A stretch of DNA of 64,000 nucleotides from Staphylococcus americanisciuri (GCF_024814435.1 NZ_JANUXY010000002.1:62001-126000); one strand, 5' to 3'; counted from the first letter of the stretch, positions 1 through 11,421 are shown. The notes: a model not told the origin generated them from the letters alone. Numbers and translations: made by a program.

Positions 1-200
1 TGTTTCCAAGAGCGCATAGTCCATCATGCACTCATCGTAGAAACACGCTGCTTTCCTCTATCTATTAAAGAGATAATCTACCTTACCATGGCTCTACAAA
101 AACCATTCCACCTTGATTGATACTGAACCCATGTTTAGCCGACTGACATGTCCTTTCTCCTTGCTGGATCGGTATATGTCTAGATAGCCTTTCCGGATTA
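1..200. other. left-edge non-coding stretch with a long hairpin
   Basis: No convincing reading frame is present downstream of ppdR. The first 47 bases form an imperfect hairpin (outer arms TGTTTC / GAAACA, inner arms GAGCGCAT / ATGCACTC), and a second small inverted repeat (TATCT / AGATA) lies near position 60-75. I considered a T-box or the end of an insertion element but could not support either. The next gene lies outside the window. Confidence 0.3.
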
Positions 201-1010
201 CTATTTCTGCAAAAATTTCTCTATATAAAACGCGGATTCTTCAATAGAACGATATTCTGTATTGATGACGGTCGCATTGAGTTTCGCAAAGACTTCTTCT
301 GCATAAGCGAGTTCTTTTTTTATACGGGCCAAATCGTTATATGTTGCTTTCCCTGAGATACCCAATACTTTGACACGTTCCGTACGTATATTCATGATAT
401 ATTGTGGACTCGCTGTCAAACCGAACACCTTGAGATTTTTCTGCTTAAAAACTTCATCAGGGATACCCACTTCAGGCACAAGTGGGATATTCGCAATTTT
501 ATAACCCTTATTCGCTAAATACATACTCAATGGTGTTTTAGACGTACGTGACACCCCGAGTATTAATGCATCCGCTTCTCCAATATCTGTAAAATGCTTA
601 CCATCATCGTATTTCACGGAGTATTCGATCGCTTCAATACGTTTGAAATAGTCATCATTCAGCTTATGAATCATCCCTGTTTCTGAGACAGGTTCGACAC
701 CTGTTTTTTCTTGGACAAAGCCCATCAATTCAGACATATAATCCACATATGGAATGCCATGCTCTTGCGCATAGGCTTTGCCCATTTCATTGTATTTTTG
801 AGAGACAAGTGTTGTTACAACGATTGCCTCTTTATCTACTGCCAGCTCAAGTATGGTACGCAAATCTTTCTCATCTTTAATAAACGGAAACTTTTTAATT
901 TGTACCTGATCCAAATCCGGAAACTGTCCCATGACCGCATGCGTCATACGTTGTGCAGTTTCTCCTAGCGAATCCGACACAATAAAGATTGTTAATTGTT
1001 GCTTGCTCAC
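201..1010 (-). CDS. ppdR: pyruvate, phosphate dikinase regulatory protein (DUF299)
   Basis: 269 residues, full length for the PDRP/PpsR (DUF299) family. These are bifunctional enzymes that switch pyruvate, phosphate dikinase off by ADP-dependent phosphorylation of an active-site threonine and on again by phosphorolysis. The family P-loop is visible at about residues 152-159 (GVSRTSKT), after an N-terminal domain beginning with the typical VSDSLGETA motif. It starts at GTG, and this codon overlaps the TAG stop of ppdK by one base, so translation is probably coupled. Its direct pairing with its substrate enzyme makes the assignment firm. The symbol varies between genomes (yqfL in Bacillus). Confidence 0.93.
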   Translation of the reverse strand: MSKQQLTIFIVSDSLGETAQRMTHAVMGQFPDLDQVQIKKFPFIKDEKDLRTILELAVDKEAIVVTTLVSQKYNEMGKAYAQEHGIPYVDYMSELMGFVQEKTGVEPVSETGMIHKLNDDYFKRIEAIEYSVKYDDGKHFTDIGEADALILGVSRTSKTPLSMYLANKGYKIANIPLVPEVGIPDEVFKQKNLKVFGLTASPQYIMNIRTERVKVLGISGKATYNDLARIKKELAYAEEVFAKLNATVINTEYRSIEESAFYIEKFLQK

Positions 1011-3637
1011 TACAATCTTCCTCTCTCAACCTCACTTTGTGCCGTCGCAAGAATTGCACCTGGCACGCGGAATGGTGAACATGATACGTAGTCAATGGCT
1101 AAGTTGTTGAAGTAGCCGATTGATTTTGGATCGCCACCTAATTCGCCACAAACACCGATTTTAAGACTTGGTTTTGCCGCTTTAGCTTGTGTTACTGCAA
1201 TATCAATCAATGCCCCTACACCATCTCTATCGATTGTTTGGAATGGGTCAACTGCCAAGATATTATTTGTGACATACTCGTTGATAAACTTACCTGCATC
1301 GTCACGTGAGAAACCGTATGTCAGTTGTGTTAAATCATTTGTACCAAAGCTGAAGAAGTCACATTCTTCTGCCAACGCACCTGCTACCATACATGCACGT
1401 GGCGTTTCAATCATTGTACCGATTAAGTACGTTAATGATTGACCTGTCTCTTCCATCAACTGATCGACACATTCCACGATTTGTGCTTTCAATAATTTAA
1501 ATTCTTCTACCGTTGATACAAGCGGAATCATAATCTCTGGCTGACAGTTAATGCCCTCTTCTTTTAAGCGTGCCACACTGCCCATAATTGCTTCAGCTTG
1601 CATCACGTATAATTCAGGGTACGTAATCGCTAGACGACAACCACGGTGTCCTAACATTGGGTTGGTTTCGTGTAACTCTGCGATACGTTTATTTAATTGT
1701 TGCTCAGAAATATTCAATTGCTGTGCCACATTACGCACTTCATCATCACCTTTTGGTAAGAACTCGTGCAATGGTGGATCTAGTAAACGTACAATTGTTG
1801 GACGTTCTCCTGATAAGCGGAAGATTTGTTCAAAGTCTTCTGTTTGATAATCGCGGATTTTGTTCAACGCTTGAATACGTGTTTCTTGATCTGATGATAG
1901 AATAAAGCGACGCATTTCCACTAAACGCTCCGCACCGAAGAACATATGCTCTGTACGCACAAGACCAATACCCATCGCATCGAATTGATAACCCGCTTCA
2001 ATATCTGGTTTTGTCTCTGCATTCATACGTACTTTCAATCGCGCTACTTCTTTCGCCCATGCCATAAATTGGTCGAATGCTTCACTGTTTTCTGCACTTG
2101 TTGTTTCAATAGCTCCTACATAGATATCACCATCCGCACCATCGACTGACACTTCATCCAATTCGTTAATGATACCACCCGCATATGTCACTGTTTTGTT
2201 GACTGTATCAATGTCCAAGTCTGAACAACCTGTTACACAGCATTTACCCATACCACGGGCAACAACTGCTGCATGCGATGTCATACCACCATGCGTTGTC
2301 ACAATCGCTTCACTTGCGATCATACCTTCAATGTCTTCAGGAGATGTTTCAGGGCGCATTAAAATAACTTTTTCACCTTGTTCAGCACGCAACTTCGCTT
2401 CTTCAGCCGAGAATACAACACGTCCTGTTGCTGCTCCTGGACTCGCTGGTAAACCTGCTTTAGAAACGACTTCCGCTTCTTCCAATGCTTCTTCTTTGAA
2501 CGTTGGGTGTAACAATGTATCAATTGATTTCACATCAACTTTTGTCACCGCTTCTTCTTTTGTCAACACACCTTCTTCAACAAGGTCAACTGCAATTTGC
2601 ATCGCTGCTTTTGCTGTACGTTTCCCATTACGTGTTTGTAGAATGTAAAGTTGTTCGTTTTCAATTGTGAACTCGATGTCTTGCATGTCTTTGTAGTGTG
2701 CCTCGAGTTGTTCTGACACCTTAACAAATGCTTCATGTACGTGTGGCAACTGTTCTTTTAATGTTGCGATATCTTGTGGCGTACGAATACCCGCTACAAC
2801 GTCTTCACCTTGTGCGTTCAACAGATACTCACCAAATAATTTCGGCTCCCCTGTTACTGGATTGCGTGTGAATGCAACACCTGTACCACTCTTTGAACCA
2901 CTGTTACCGAATACCATTTCTTGTACGTTAACCGCTGTACCGATGTCATGTGGAATATCATTCAAATCACGATATACACGGGCACGGTCGTTATCCCATG
3001 ATCTGAATACCGCTTCAACCGCTTCTAACAATTGATCTAGTGGTTCTTGCGGGAATGGTTTATATGCATTTTCAACATAGACTTCTTTGTAGTGATTACA
3101 GATTTCTTTCAAGCCATCTGATGAAATGTCTGCATCATTGACGTAACCATGTTCTTTTTTATAGCCGTCAAAGTATGTATCAAATGCGGTCATCGGAATA
3201 TTGTAAACAACTTCACCAAACATTTGAAGCAAACGACGATAACAATCATAAGCAAAGCGTGCATCATTTGTTTTCTCAGCTAACTTCTCAACATTCTCAT
3301 CATTCAAACCAAGGTTCAAAATCGTATCCATCATACCAGGCATTGATATTTTCGCCCCACTACGTACAGATACAAGTAATAAATTGTCGTCTGATGAAAA
3401 AGCTTTTCCTGTACGTTCAGAAAACGCTTGTAGCTGTTCCGTCAATTGTGCTTTTACTTCATCAGATAATGACTGACCACGACGGAGATAGTCGATACAT
3501 GCCTCAGTCGTAATTGTAAAACCATCAGGCACAGGTAAACCTAAACACTTCATCTCAGATAGGTTTGCCCCTTTTCCACCTAATAAGTCTTTCAAGTCTT
3601 TATGTCCTTCATCAAATGCATATACTAATTTCGACAT
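1010..3637 (-). CDS. ppdK: pyruvate, phosphate dikinase
   Basis: About 875 residues, the usual length for PPDK, which converts pyruvate, ATP and phosphate reversibly to PEP, AMP and pyrophosphate. The order is an N-terminal ATP-grasp domain (KGANLSEM near residue 25), a central phosphohistidine domain with GGMTSHAAVVARGMG around residue 455, and a C-terminal PEP/pyruvate TIM barrel (SFGTNDLTQ, GVCGELGGDP). I chose the ATG at 3637 rather than an upstream GTG at 3646, because the GTG overlaps the Shine-Dalgarno sequence GAGGTG, which sits six bases before this ATG. It is co-transcribed with ppdR. The upstream gap carries two CcpN-like sites, which suits a gluconeogenic role. Confidence 0.96.
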   Translation of the reverse strand: MSKLVYAFDEGHKDLKDLLGGKGANLSEMKCLGLPVPDGFTITTEACIDYLRRGQSLSDEVKAQLTEQLQAFSERTGKAFSSDDNLLLVSVRSGAKISMPGMMDTILNLGLNDENVEKLAEKTNDARFAYDCYRRLLQMFGEVVYNIPMTAFDTYFDGYKKEHGYVNDADISSDGLKEICNHYKEVYVENAYKPFPQEPLDQLLEAVEAVFRSWDNDRARVYRDLNDIPHDIGTAVNVQEMVFGNSGSKSGTGVAFTRNPVTGEPKLFGEYLLNAQGEDVVAGIRTPQDIATLKEQLPHVHEAFVKVSEQLEAHYKDMQDIEFTIENEQLYILQTRNGKRTAKAAMQIAVDLVEEGVLTKEEAVTKVDVKSIDTLLHPTFKEEALEEAEVVSKAGLPASPGAATGRVVFSAEEAKLRAEQGEKVILMRPETSPEDIEGMIASEAIVTTHGGMTSHAAVVARGMGKCCVTGCSDLDIDTVNKTVTYAGGIINELDEVSVDGADGDIYVGAIETTSAENSEAFDQFMAWAKEVARLKVRMNAETKPDIEAGYQFDAMGIGLVRTEHMFFGAERLVEMRRFILSSDQETRIQALNKIRDYQTEDFEQIFRLSGERPTIVRLLDPPLHEFLPKGDDEVRNVAQQLNISEQQLNKRIAELHETNPMLGHRGCRLAITYPELYVMQAEAIMGSVARLKEEGINCQPEIMIPLVSTVEEFKLLKAQIVECVDQLMEETGQSLTYLIGTMIETPRACMVAGALAEECDFFSFGTNDLTQLTYGFSRDDAGKFINEYVTNNILAVDPFQTIDRDGVGALIDIAVTQAKAAKPSLKIGVCGELGGDPKSIGYFNNLAIDYVSCSPFRVPGAILATAQSEVERGRL

Positions 3638-3646
3638 ACATGTCAC

Positions 3647-3828
3647 CTCATCATTTTAATGTGTCATACTAATAATAAAAAGTATGTCATATTAAAACAT
3701 AAATGACAATCAAAAACATAGATTTTCTGAAAAAGTTATGATTTTCGTCAAAAATAGGTAGCTCGAAAAAGAGAATATACAACTTCTTAATAAGGGAATT
3801 ATAACGTCTCAAAATAGTATGTCATATT
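3647..3828 (-). promoter_or_regulatory. ppdK promoter region with two CcpN-like operator sites
   Basis: The motif TATGTCATATT occurs exactly twice, at 3683-3693 and 3818-3828. It fits the Bacillus subtilis CcpN consensus TRTGHYATAYW as I remember it, and the opposite strand of the first site, TATGACATACT, fits too. On the minus strand a possible -35 TTGTCA lies 17 bases before CATACT, so the proximal site would overlap the -10. CcpN represses gluconeogenic genes in Bacillus. Operator function here is inferred. Confidence 0.5.
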
Positions 3829-4449
3829 TCAAAGCGAGATGAGTATCCATATATTTTTTACAATAATGGCTGCCACTACTAAGATAATACCGCTAGATAC
3901 TTTATTCAGTAGCACAATGTATTTTCCAGATGTATCTATACGCCCTAACGCCTTGCCAACAACTGCCAAACTTACAAACCACAGCCACGACACTGCAATC
4001 GTTGCGCAGGCAAATGCGACCTTTTCATATCCCACATATATGGATGCACTTGTACCGATGACGCCGATGGTATCCATAATGGCATGCGGATTCAGCAACG
4101 ACACTGACAATGCAAAGCCGATTTGTTTTCGCGCTGACATCGGAGGCTGCTCTGCATTTTGTGCTGGCTTTTCTATCCATAGAGACCATGCCATATACAG
4201 TAAAAATACGAGCCCCACTACATAAATAGCAAGTTGCAAAGATGGATACTGATTAAGCAACAAGGATACACCCAAAATTGCTAACAAAATAAGCAGTGTA
4301 TCACATAGTCCAGCTGTGATAATAACCGGCATCACCTTTTTTAAACTTTTGTGATTTGCCCCTTGATTGAAAACAAAAACATTCTGTGCTCCTAATGGTA
4401 GAATCAATCCTAATGCTAATAAAAAACCATGTAGCATAGCTTGAAACAT
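3829..4449 (-). CDS. LysE/ArgO-family amino acid exporter
   Basis: 206 residues with about six hydrophobic segments, the normal size and pattern for the LysE/ArgO family of basic amino acid exporters. The N-terminus carries the family signature around LPLGAQNVFVFNQG, and a conserved SLLNPHAIMDTIG element lies near residue 120. It is divergently oriented from the MocR-type regulator at 4593, a common arrangement in which the regulator controls the exporter. Substrate (arginine, lysine or another amino acid) cannot be fixed from sequence. Confidence 0.88.
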   Translation of the reverse strand: MFQAMLHGFLLALGLILPLGAQNVFVFNQGANHKSLKKVMPVIITAGLCDTLLILLAILGVSLLLNQYPSLQLAIYVVGLVFLLYMAWSLWIEKPAQNAEQPPMSARKQIGFALSVSLLNPHAIMDTIGVIGTSASIYVGYEKVAFACATIAVSWLWFVSLAVVGKALGRIDTSGKYIVLLNKVSSGIILVVAAIIVKNIWILISL

Positions 4450-4592
4450 CGTAGTCCCCCTCCCTAAGTAACCTTATATTTTCACTAAAAATTTGCTAAT
4501 ATGTTTGGTAACATACTGTAAGAATACACGATGTCATGATGAATGAAATCATCCAACACAAAAATTTTGGTCAACCAGATAGGAGGTGCTTG

Positions 4593-6017
4593 ATGAACAA
4601 AAACAAACCAAAATACCAACAAATTATTGATGACATCATAAACGATATAAATCATGGCAAGCTAGAGGGTGGGATGAAGTTACCTTCTCAAAGAGCTTTA
4701 GCCCACAAGTATCAAGTAAATCGTACAACCATTGTTACTGTTATGGATATTCTAAAAAGTCATGGTATTGTGGAAAGCAAAGAAAGAAGTGGCATCTATA
4801 TTTCTCATCAAGGCTGGAATCAATATATCCACCATAACTTAAGCTGGCAAGATTATATTGGTAATAGTCCCACACCTAATAATCAATTTTATATTAGAGA
4901 AATTAATCGCTGTGAATTCCTCGATGATATGGTAAGACTTGGTACTGGGGAACTTTCACCTAAACTCATCCCGAATGCCACTTTCAAACAAATCATGCAG
5001 GACGAGCAATGCCAACAGTTATCATCAAATTACGAGGCACCTCAAGGTAGTTTGGCATTGCGAGAACAGATTAGGCAGTTAGTCGCACGTAGAGGTATTT
5101 CATGTGACGTAGATGAAATTTGTGTTACCTCTGGTGCACTGCAAGGACTCAAGCTCATTGCCGACGGTTTACTCATACCAGAGTCAACCATTATTGTCGA
5201 AACACCTTCGTATATCAACTCTGTGCGTACATGGCATAAAATTCATTCCAAGATGGTTTCGTTACCAATCTCATACATCAAAAACAATATACATGCAATT
5301 TTTAAGGAAGACACTGATTACAGCAATAGCATCTTTTACTGCAACCCGACACTTCACAATCCAACTGCTAATAGTTATTCACTCACCGAAAAAGAACATA
5401 TATTGGCTCAGTGTAAAAAGAAAGGCATTCCGGTTGTGGAAGATGATATTTATAGCGAGCTTTGGTTTGACGGGATAGCCCCCCCACCACTCAAATCGCT
5501 CGATACAAGTCATCATGTATTGTACTTGGGAAGCCTATCAAAAACGGTCAGCCCTGGATTACGCATTGGTTGGATTATCGGCAACAAACGCGTGATACAA
5601 CATCTCGCCGACTTAAAAATGCAAAATGATTACGGTGCGAGTTCGATTTCACAATATATCGCAACGCAATGGCTTGCTGAATATCATGAAGACCATATAA
5701 CAATCATTAAAAAGCAACTGCTCACACGTAAACAATTAATGGTAGCCGCACTCAAAAAGTATTTCTCTGATATCGGGAGTTGGCATGAGATACCAGGTAG
5801 TTTTTATATTTGGTTTCAATTACACGTACCAATCGATATGAAAAAGCTATTTCAATTAGCAATTAACGCCCAGTTATTAATCCATCCAGGGGAAATTTAT
5901 TCAGAAAAAGCCAAGCGTTATCTGCGCTTTTCATATTCATACATCGACACTGACAAAATAGATGGCAGCCTCTGTATGCTCAGACAACTCATCGACCACG
6001 AAAAATTAATAAAATAA
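4593..6017 (+). CDS. MocR-family transcriptional regulator (GntR HTH plus aminotransferase domain)
   Basis: About 474 residues from the ATG at 4593, which is preceded by a strong AGGAGG; an in-frame ATG at 4536 has no such site. Residues 1-75 form a GntR-type winged helix (KLPSQRALAHKYQVNRTTI). The rest is a class I aminotransferase-like domain with a PLP lysine motif, SLSKTVSPGLRIGW, near residue 325. MocR proteins sense amino acids or vitamers through this domain and usually act on the divergent neighbour, here the LysE exporter. The ligand is unknown; PdxR and GabR are relatives. Confidence 0.88.
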   Translation: MNKNKPKYQQIIDDIINDINHGKLEGGMKLPSQRALAHKYQVNRTTIVTVMDILKSHGIVESKERSGIYISHQGWNQYIHHNLSWQDYIGNSPTPNNQFYIREINRCEFLDDMVRLGTGELSPKLIPNATFKQIMQDEQCQQLSSNYEAPQGSLALREQIRQLVARRGISCDVDEICVTSGALQGLKLIADGLLIPESTIIVETPSYINSVRTWHKIHSKMVSLPISYIKNNIHAIFKEDTDYSNSIFYCNPTLHNPTANSYSLTEKEHILAQCKKKGIPVVEDDIYSELWFDGIAPPPLKSLDTSHHVLYLGSLSKTVSPGLRIGWIIGNKRVIQHLADLKMQNDYGASSISQYIATQWLAEYHEDHITIIKKQLLTRKQLMVAALKKYFSDIGSWHEIPGSFYIWFQLHVPIDMKKLFQLAINAQLLIHPGEIYSEKAKRYLRFSYSYIDTDKIDGSLCMLRQLIDHEKLIK

Positions 6018-6019
6018 CG

Positions 6020-6065
6020 AACACCCCAAAGTAAGCTGTCTAATCAAACCTTTGGGGTGTTTCTA
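6020..6065. terminator. bidirectional rho-independent terminator
   Basis: Inverted repeat ACACCCCAAAG (6021-6031) and CTTTGGGGTGT (6050-6060), followed by a T-rich run on the plus strand. It lies between two convergent genes (MocR and panC) and can serve both. Confidence 0.85.
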
Positions 6066-7726
<1,661 letters not shown>

Positions 7727-7855
7727 TTATTACACCCCTTATTGATTAATAATTTCATCGTAAAATAAGCGCTTACTAAATTCAATTTACTTTGATTTTA
7801 TCCTAAACACCAGCTATAGTGAATGTAAAAGCGCTTGAAGGAGGTTGGTATTGAT

Positions 7856-8713
7856 ATGTCTCACATTGCTGTCATTGGGGCGGGTGCTGTTGGGACTGCC
7901 ATCGCAATGATGTTACGACCCACATACGCTGTTACATTGCTTGGACGTCAAGATGATACACGTATTTATGATGATTGGGAAACACACGCGCAAACAATCA
8001 TTGAAGTACAATCACTCGCAACGTGCCAAGATACTTTCGACATGATTTTTATTGCCGTCAAAACACATCAATTAGCAACTGTGGTACCGCACTTATCACG
8101 TCTGACACATTCAAATACACTCATCATCTTAGCTCAAAATGGCTATGGACAGCTTGATTTGTTAGCAGACTACCAAGCCTATCAAGGCGTCGTGTATATT
8201 AGTGGTGAAAAGAAAGGGAAACACGTCACGCATTTTCGTGATCGACGCATTCATATTCAACGTGATAAACATACCGAACAACTTGTAACGCAGCTGGCGA
8301 ATACCGACTTAGAAGTTATATTAGAGAATGATATTGCGCAAACAATTTGGTACAAGCTGCTGGTCAACCTTGGTATTAACACTGTGACCACACTTACACA
8401 AGATACTGCTCGTGTGCTTAAACGCCCTGACATCTATAATTTATGTCGACAACTCTTAACTGAAGGTTCGGAAGTTGCCAGAGCCTGTGGTATCACATTA
8501 CCCGCTACAATCGTTACAGATATTATGCAAATTTATGCTGGCTATCCAGACGAGATGGGCACGAGTATGTATTACGATGTCAAAAATCAGCAACCGCTTG
8601 AAGTCGATGCGATACAAGGGTATGTTTATCGCCAATCTCAACAATGTCATCTCGACACACCTACACTTGACCAATGTTATCATGACTTAAAAGCGCTTGA
8701 TCCAACAATATAG
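7856..8713 (+). CDS. panE: 2-dehydropantoate 2-reductase (ApbA/PanE family)
   Basis: About 285 residues from the ATG at 7856, preceded by AAGGAGG; the longer frame starting at TTG 7835 would place the ribosome-binding site inside the gene. It has an N-terminal Rossmann motif (AVIGAGAVGTAIA) and the C-terminal helical domain of the ketopantoate reductase family (IWYKLLVNLGINTVT near residue 170). It reduces ketopantoate with NADPH, supplying panC. Its divergent position next to panBC supports the pathway assignment. Confidence 0.9.
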   Translation: MSHIAVIGAGAVGTAIAMMLRPTYAVTLLGRQDDTRIYDDWETHAQTIIEVQSLATCQDTFDMIFIAVKTHQLATVVPHLSRLTHSNTLIILAQNGYGQLDLLADYQAYQGVVYISGEKKGKHVTHFRDRRIHIQRDKHTEQLVTQLANTDLEVILENDIAQTIWYKLLVNLGINTVTTLTQDTARVLKRPDIYNLCRQLLTEGSEVARACGITLPATIVTDIMQIYAGYPDEMGTSMYYDVKNQQPLEVDAIQGYVYRQSQQCHLDTPTLDQCYHDLKALDPTI

Positions 8714-9129
8714 CCAAGAGTGACAGACATCTCATTTTTCTAAAAATCTCACTGTCACATAATCAAAACTCAAAGAACAGCGCTTAGGCTTCATAATACA
8801 CAAATAGCTTTTAACATCTTATCTAATTGCGTAATTTTATCGAGAATATTGCTTCTTTAACAGTCATATAAGAGTAAAAACAGCGCACAATCACAATGAA
8901 CTGCGCGCTAAATGAAGACAGCTATTTTATCTCAGCCATAACTACACTATAAAAAACTTAGTAAATATATGTATTTAATTTTTTAACAATCTTCAATAAG
9001 TAAGTTAGAAAAAGATACTATTTCTTTTTTCAAGCTTGCTTATTTGATTTTGCATACATATTCCTTCAGCCAATCTAGTAGTATTTGACTTAAAACTAAT
9101 GCTATTATAAAAGCCCTTGCATTAATCTT
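8714..9129. other. 416-base intergenic stretch with two hairpins
   Basis: A hairpin with arms GTGACAG / CTGTCAC (8720-8758) follows panE and may end its transcript, although no T run follows. A second hairpin with arms GCGCA / TGCGC (8883-8906) has a T run on the minus strand and probably terminates transcripts of the MFS gene. I see no convincing gene between them. Confidence 0.45.
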
Positions 9130-10323
9130 TCATGACCTCCCTACATATTTAGTGTACCAGAATGATACACATGCACTCATTACATATGAAATCGATGCTA
9201 TGACATATGCTGAATTTACATTTACAGTGTCTACAATGTATGAAATAAACAAAGTACCTAAACAAAAACTCATTGAATATATCATATTATTTAAGGTGTA
9301 AACTTTTATTATTGATTTTTCTTCTAAATTCAGCTGGACAATTGAGTGTGCAGTGATTGTTTTTATTTGATCTACCAAGCCATAGAACAATGAAATAAAA
9401 AATATACAGAATATCCAGGTACTAAAGCCAAACATAACATTTAACAAAGCACAAATTATAGAACCCAATATTAAAATGTTTCTAGCTTTTTTCAGGATCC
9501 ATTCATTATATTTAGAAGTAATAATACCCCCGCCAATAATACCTATAAAATAGAATGAATTGACCAATCCAAAAATATAGTCTTCACTTTTTAGAACTAT
9601 TTTGACAAATACAAGCAATATAGCTGATATCCACGCGCTATGTGCAAATGATTCAACCATTGTAACCATATTGATATATCTACTGCTGATATTCCCCCTA
9701 TTAAAGCGAATCATATCGACAAATTCTTCTAGAATATTAAAATTATTGTTTGTTGGCCTTTTATCAATATCTATTTTTGAAATAAAGTACACAGATACTA
9801 TATAAGTTAAAATTGTTATTAGTATTACATTATAATGTCCGACTAAAGATAATAAAGCACCTCCTATAGCCCAAGATATAACTTGTACGGTATTAGCCAT
9901 AACATTCATTTTTGAATTCGCAATCATAATATTTTGAACATCCTCTATGATAGGGATTAATGAATTTTTAACTGGATTTATTAGACCATCTAAAAAGGAA
10001 TTAGCACAGATAAAAGCAAACAAAATTGCAATATTAATATTAGCGTAAACACACACAGTAATAAGAATCATGGCAATTGTTTTAGTAACTTGTGCAATAC
10101 GTAAAGTATTCAATTCACTATACTTTGAGTATACATAACTTGATACAAAACCACTGAGAAATAAAAATATAGTCACACATATCGGTATTAACGCTGAATA
10201 CCTTGCTTCACCTGTAACTTTATATACATAAGCAATTAACGCTACGATATATAAAGTATCGCCAATGTTAGAAAATAATTGACTATAGTATAAGCTTTTA
10301 AAATTATTTGTTAACCTCTCCAT
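9130..10323 (-). CDS. MFS transporter, MFS_3/peptide- or drug-efflux type
   Basis: About 397 residues from the ATG at 10323, which has AAGGGTGA just upstream; an in-frame start at 10368 lacks one. There are roughly twelve hydrophobic segments. The N-terminus (YYSQLFSNIGDTLYIVALIAYVYK) has the look of MFS_3-type exporters, a set that includes siderophore and macrolide pumps and transporters found beside RiPP genes. It is much more AT-rich than the pan genes and is divergent from a frameshifted ORF at 10423, so it was probably acquired. The substrate is unknown. Confidence 0.8.
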   Translation of the reverse strand: MERLTNNFKSLYYSQLFSNIGDTLYIVALIAYVYKVTGEARYSALIPICVTIFLFLSGFVSSYVYSKYSELNTLRIAQVTKTIAMILITVCVYANINIAILFAFICANSFLDGLINPVKNSLIPIIEDVQNIMIANSKMNVMANTVQVISWAIGGALLSLVGHYNVILITILTYIVSVYFISKIDIDKRPTNNNFNILEEFVDMIRFNRGNISSRYINMVTMVESFAHSAWISAILLVFVKIVLKSEDYIFGLVNSFYFIGIIGGGIITSKYNEWILKKARNILILGSIICALLNVMFGFSTWIFCIFFISLFYGLVDQIKTITAHSIVQLNLEEKSIIKVYTLNNMIYSMSFCLGTLFISYIVDTVNVNSAYVIASISYVMSACVSFWYTKYVGRS

Positions 10324-10422
10324 AAAATTCACCCTTGACTTTTTTATTCTTAAACTATATATCGGCATTGTATTCTAAATTATCTGAATACACAATAAAT
10401 TTTTTAAAGGGAAATGAGTATT

Positions 10423-10810
10423 ATGTCAGCAAAGAAAGTTAATAATATTAAGCGTTATAAAAAAGACTATCTAGAAGATACAGCAAAAATCTCTCTAGTA
10501 GTTATGCCTTTGAAAATGCAAATTCATTTGTAAAAATAGCTATATCCAACGTATTAAAAATAAAACAGTATCCCGATTGTTCCTACCATGCCTCTGGGGT
10601 TTTAATTGGGCTAATGCATTTATACTATTTATTTAATGACATCAAAATTCTCATCTTTATTTAAATGAGATAAAAGTTACAATCAGTGAAATAAACGACA
10701 GGACTGAATATTTAGGAGAACAGGGAATATATACATTAAAGAACCTTAATCTATTCATAAATAACCCAAATTTTGAAGAGATAACTAAGTCTTTATATAA
10801 AGTTTCCTAA
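10423..10810 (+). pseudogene. frameshifted hypothetical gene divergent from the MFS gene
   Basis: A good ribosome-binding site and ATG at 10423 open a frame that stops after 36 codons. A +1 frame then continues a plausible protein (NSFVKIAISNVLKIKQYPD, then SGVLIGLMHLYYLFND), and a third frame completes it (EYLGEQGIYTLKNLNLF to a stop at 10810). Together they would make about 125 residues. I do not recognise the family. The divergent MFS exporter suggests the two once worked together. Confidence 0.45.
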
Positions 10811-10846
10811 ATATCTTACACACAGATGGAAGCTTTTTAAGATTAA

Positions 10847-10912
10847 GGAGTAGGGGGATAGTTAATTTGTGTGCCAAGAAATCAATAAACAGCACACCCC
10901 CTCTACTCCTAT
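10847..10912. terminator. long GC-rich inverted repeat, terminator-like
   Basis: Arms AGTAGGGGG and CCCCCTCTACT, with internal TGTGTGC / GCACAC pairing, lie between the frameshifted ORF and the convergent DUF523 gene. It can end transcripts from either side. Confidence 0.55.
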
Positions 10913-11371
10913 TTACTCATATATCGTTTGCCAGTTGTACTCGTTATAAACACGTATACCATGTTGTTGTAATAAAGCTGTCGTCACACCGACACCTTGT
11001 ATTTGAGTCCCATTGAATTGACCGTTATATATTTTTGCACTCCCACATGACGGACTGCCATCTTTTAAAATAACTGTATCAATGTTGTATTGCTGCAAAA
11101 TATGTAAAGCTTCTTGTGCGCCTTGCTTGAACGCTTGTGTTACATCTGTACCTAATTGCGTCTGCACTTCATTTTGTCCACTCCACACAGACATGCCATC
11201 ACCCTTTATCAGTTCCGAGGGTTCGCGTGGGACAGACAATCCCCCCAGCACTTCCGGACAAATCGCAATTGCTTCACCCCGATCAATCAACCGCTTTAAC
11301 GCAGCTTGTTGCTTATGCCCACCATCATAGCGAACGGCTTGCCCTATCAAACATGCACTAATACCAATCAT
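10913..11371 (-). CDS. DUF523 protein, TudS-like desulfurase family
   Basis: 152 residues, full length for DUF523 (YbbK). Three conserved cysteine motifs are visible: SACLIG near residue 7, ICPEVLGG near 38 and DGSPSCGSA near 107. In characterised members (thiouracil desulfurase TudS) such cysteines bind an iron-sulfur cluster. Members of the family remove sulfur from thiolated nucleobases, so a role in thiouracil clearance or tRNA sulfur salvage is possible, but the substrate here is inferred only from family. It appears to be a single-gene unit. Confidence 0.8.
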   Translation of the reverse strand: MIGISACLIGQAVRYDGGHKQQAALKRLIDRGEAIAICPEVLGGLSVPREPSELIKGDGMSVWSGQNEVQTQLGTDVTQAFKQGAQEALHILQQYNIDTVILKDGSPSCGSAKIYNGQFNGTQIQGVGVTTALLQQHGIRVYNEYNWQTIYE

Positions 11372-11421
11372 GTCATCACTTCCATTTCAGTCATCATCCT
11401 ATGACGCTAGCATACCTTAGA

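Noticed and set aside
90-130. T-box-like AAGGTGGAAT on the minus strand
   Set aside because: Only part of the T-box motif fits, and there is too little room after ppdR for the stem I specifier region.
7765-7840. AAGCGCTT repeats between panB and panE as possible cre sites
   Set aside because: The palindromes lack the flanking TG...CA spacing of a cre; too weak to call.
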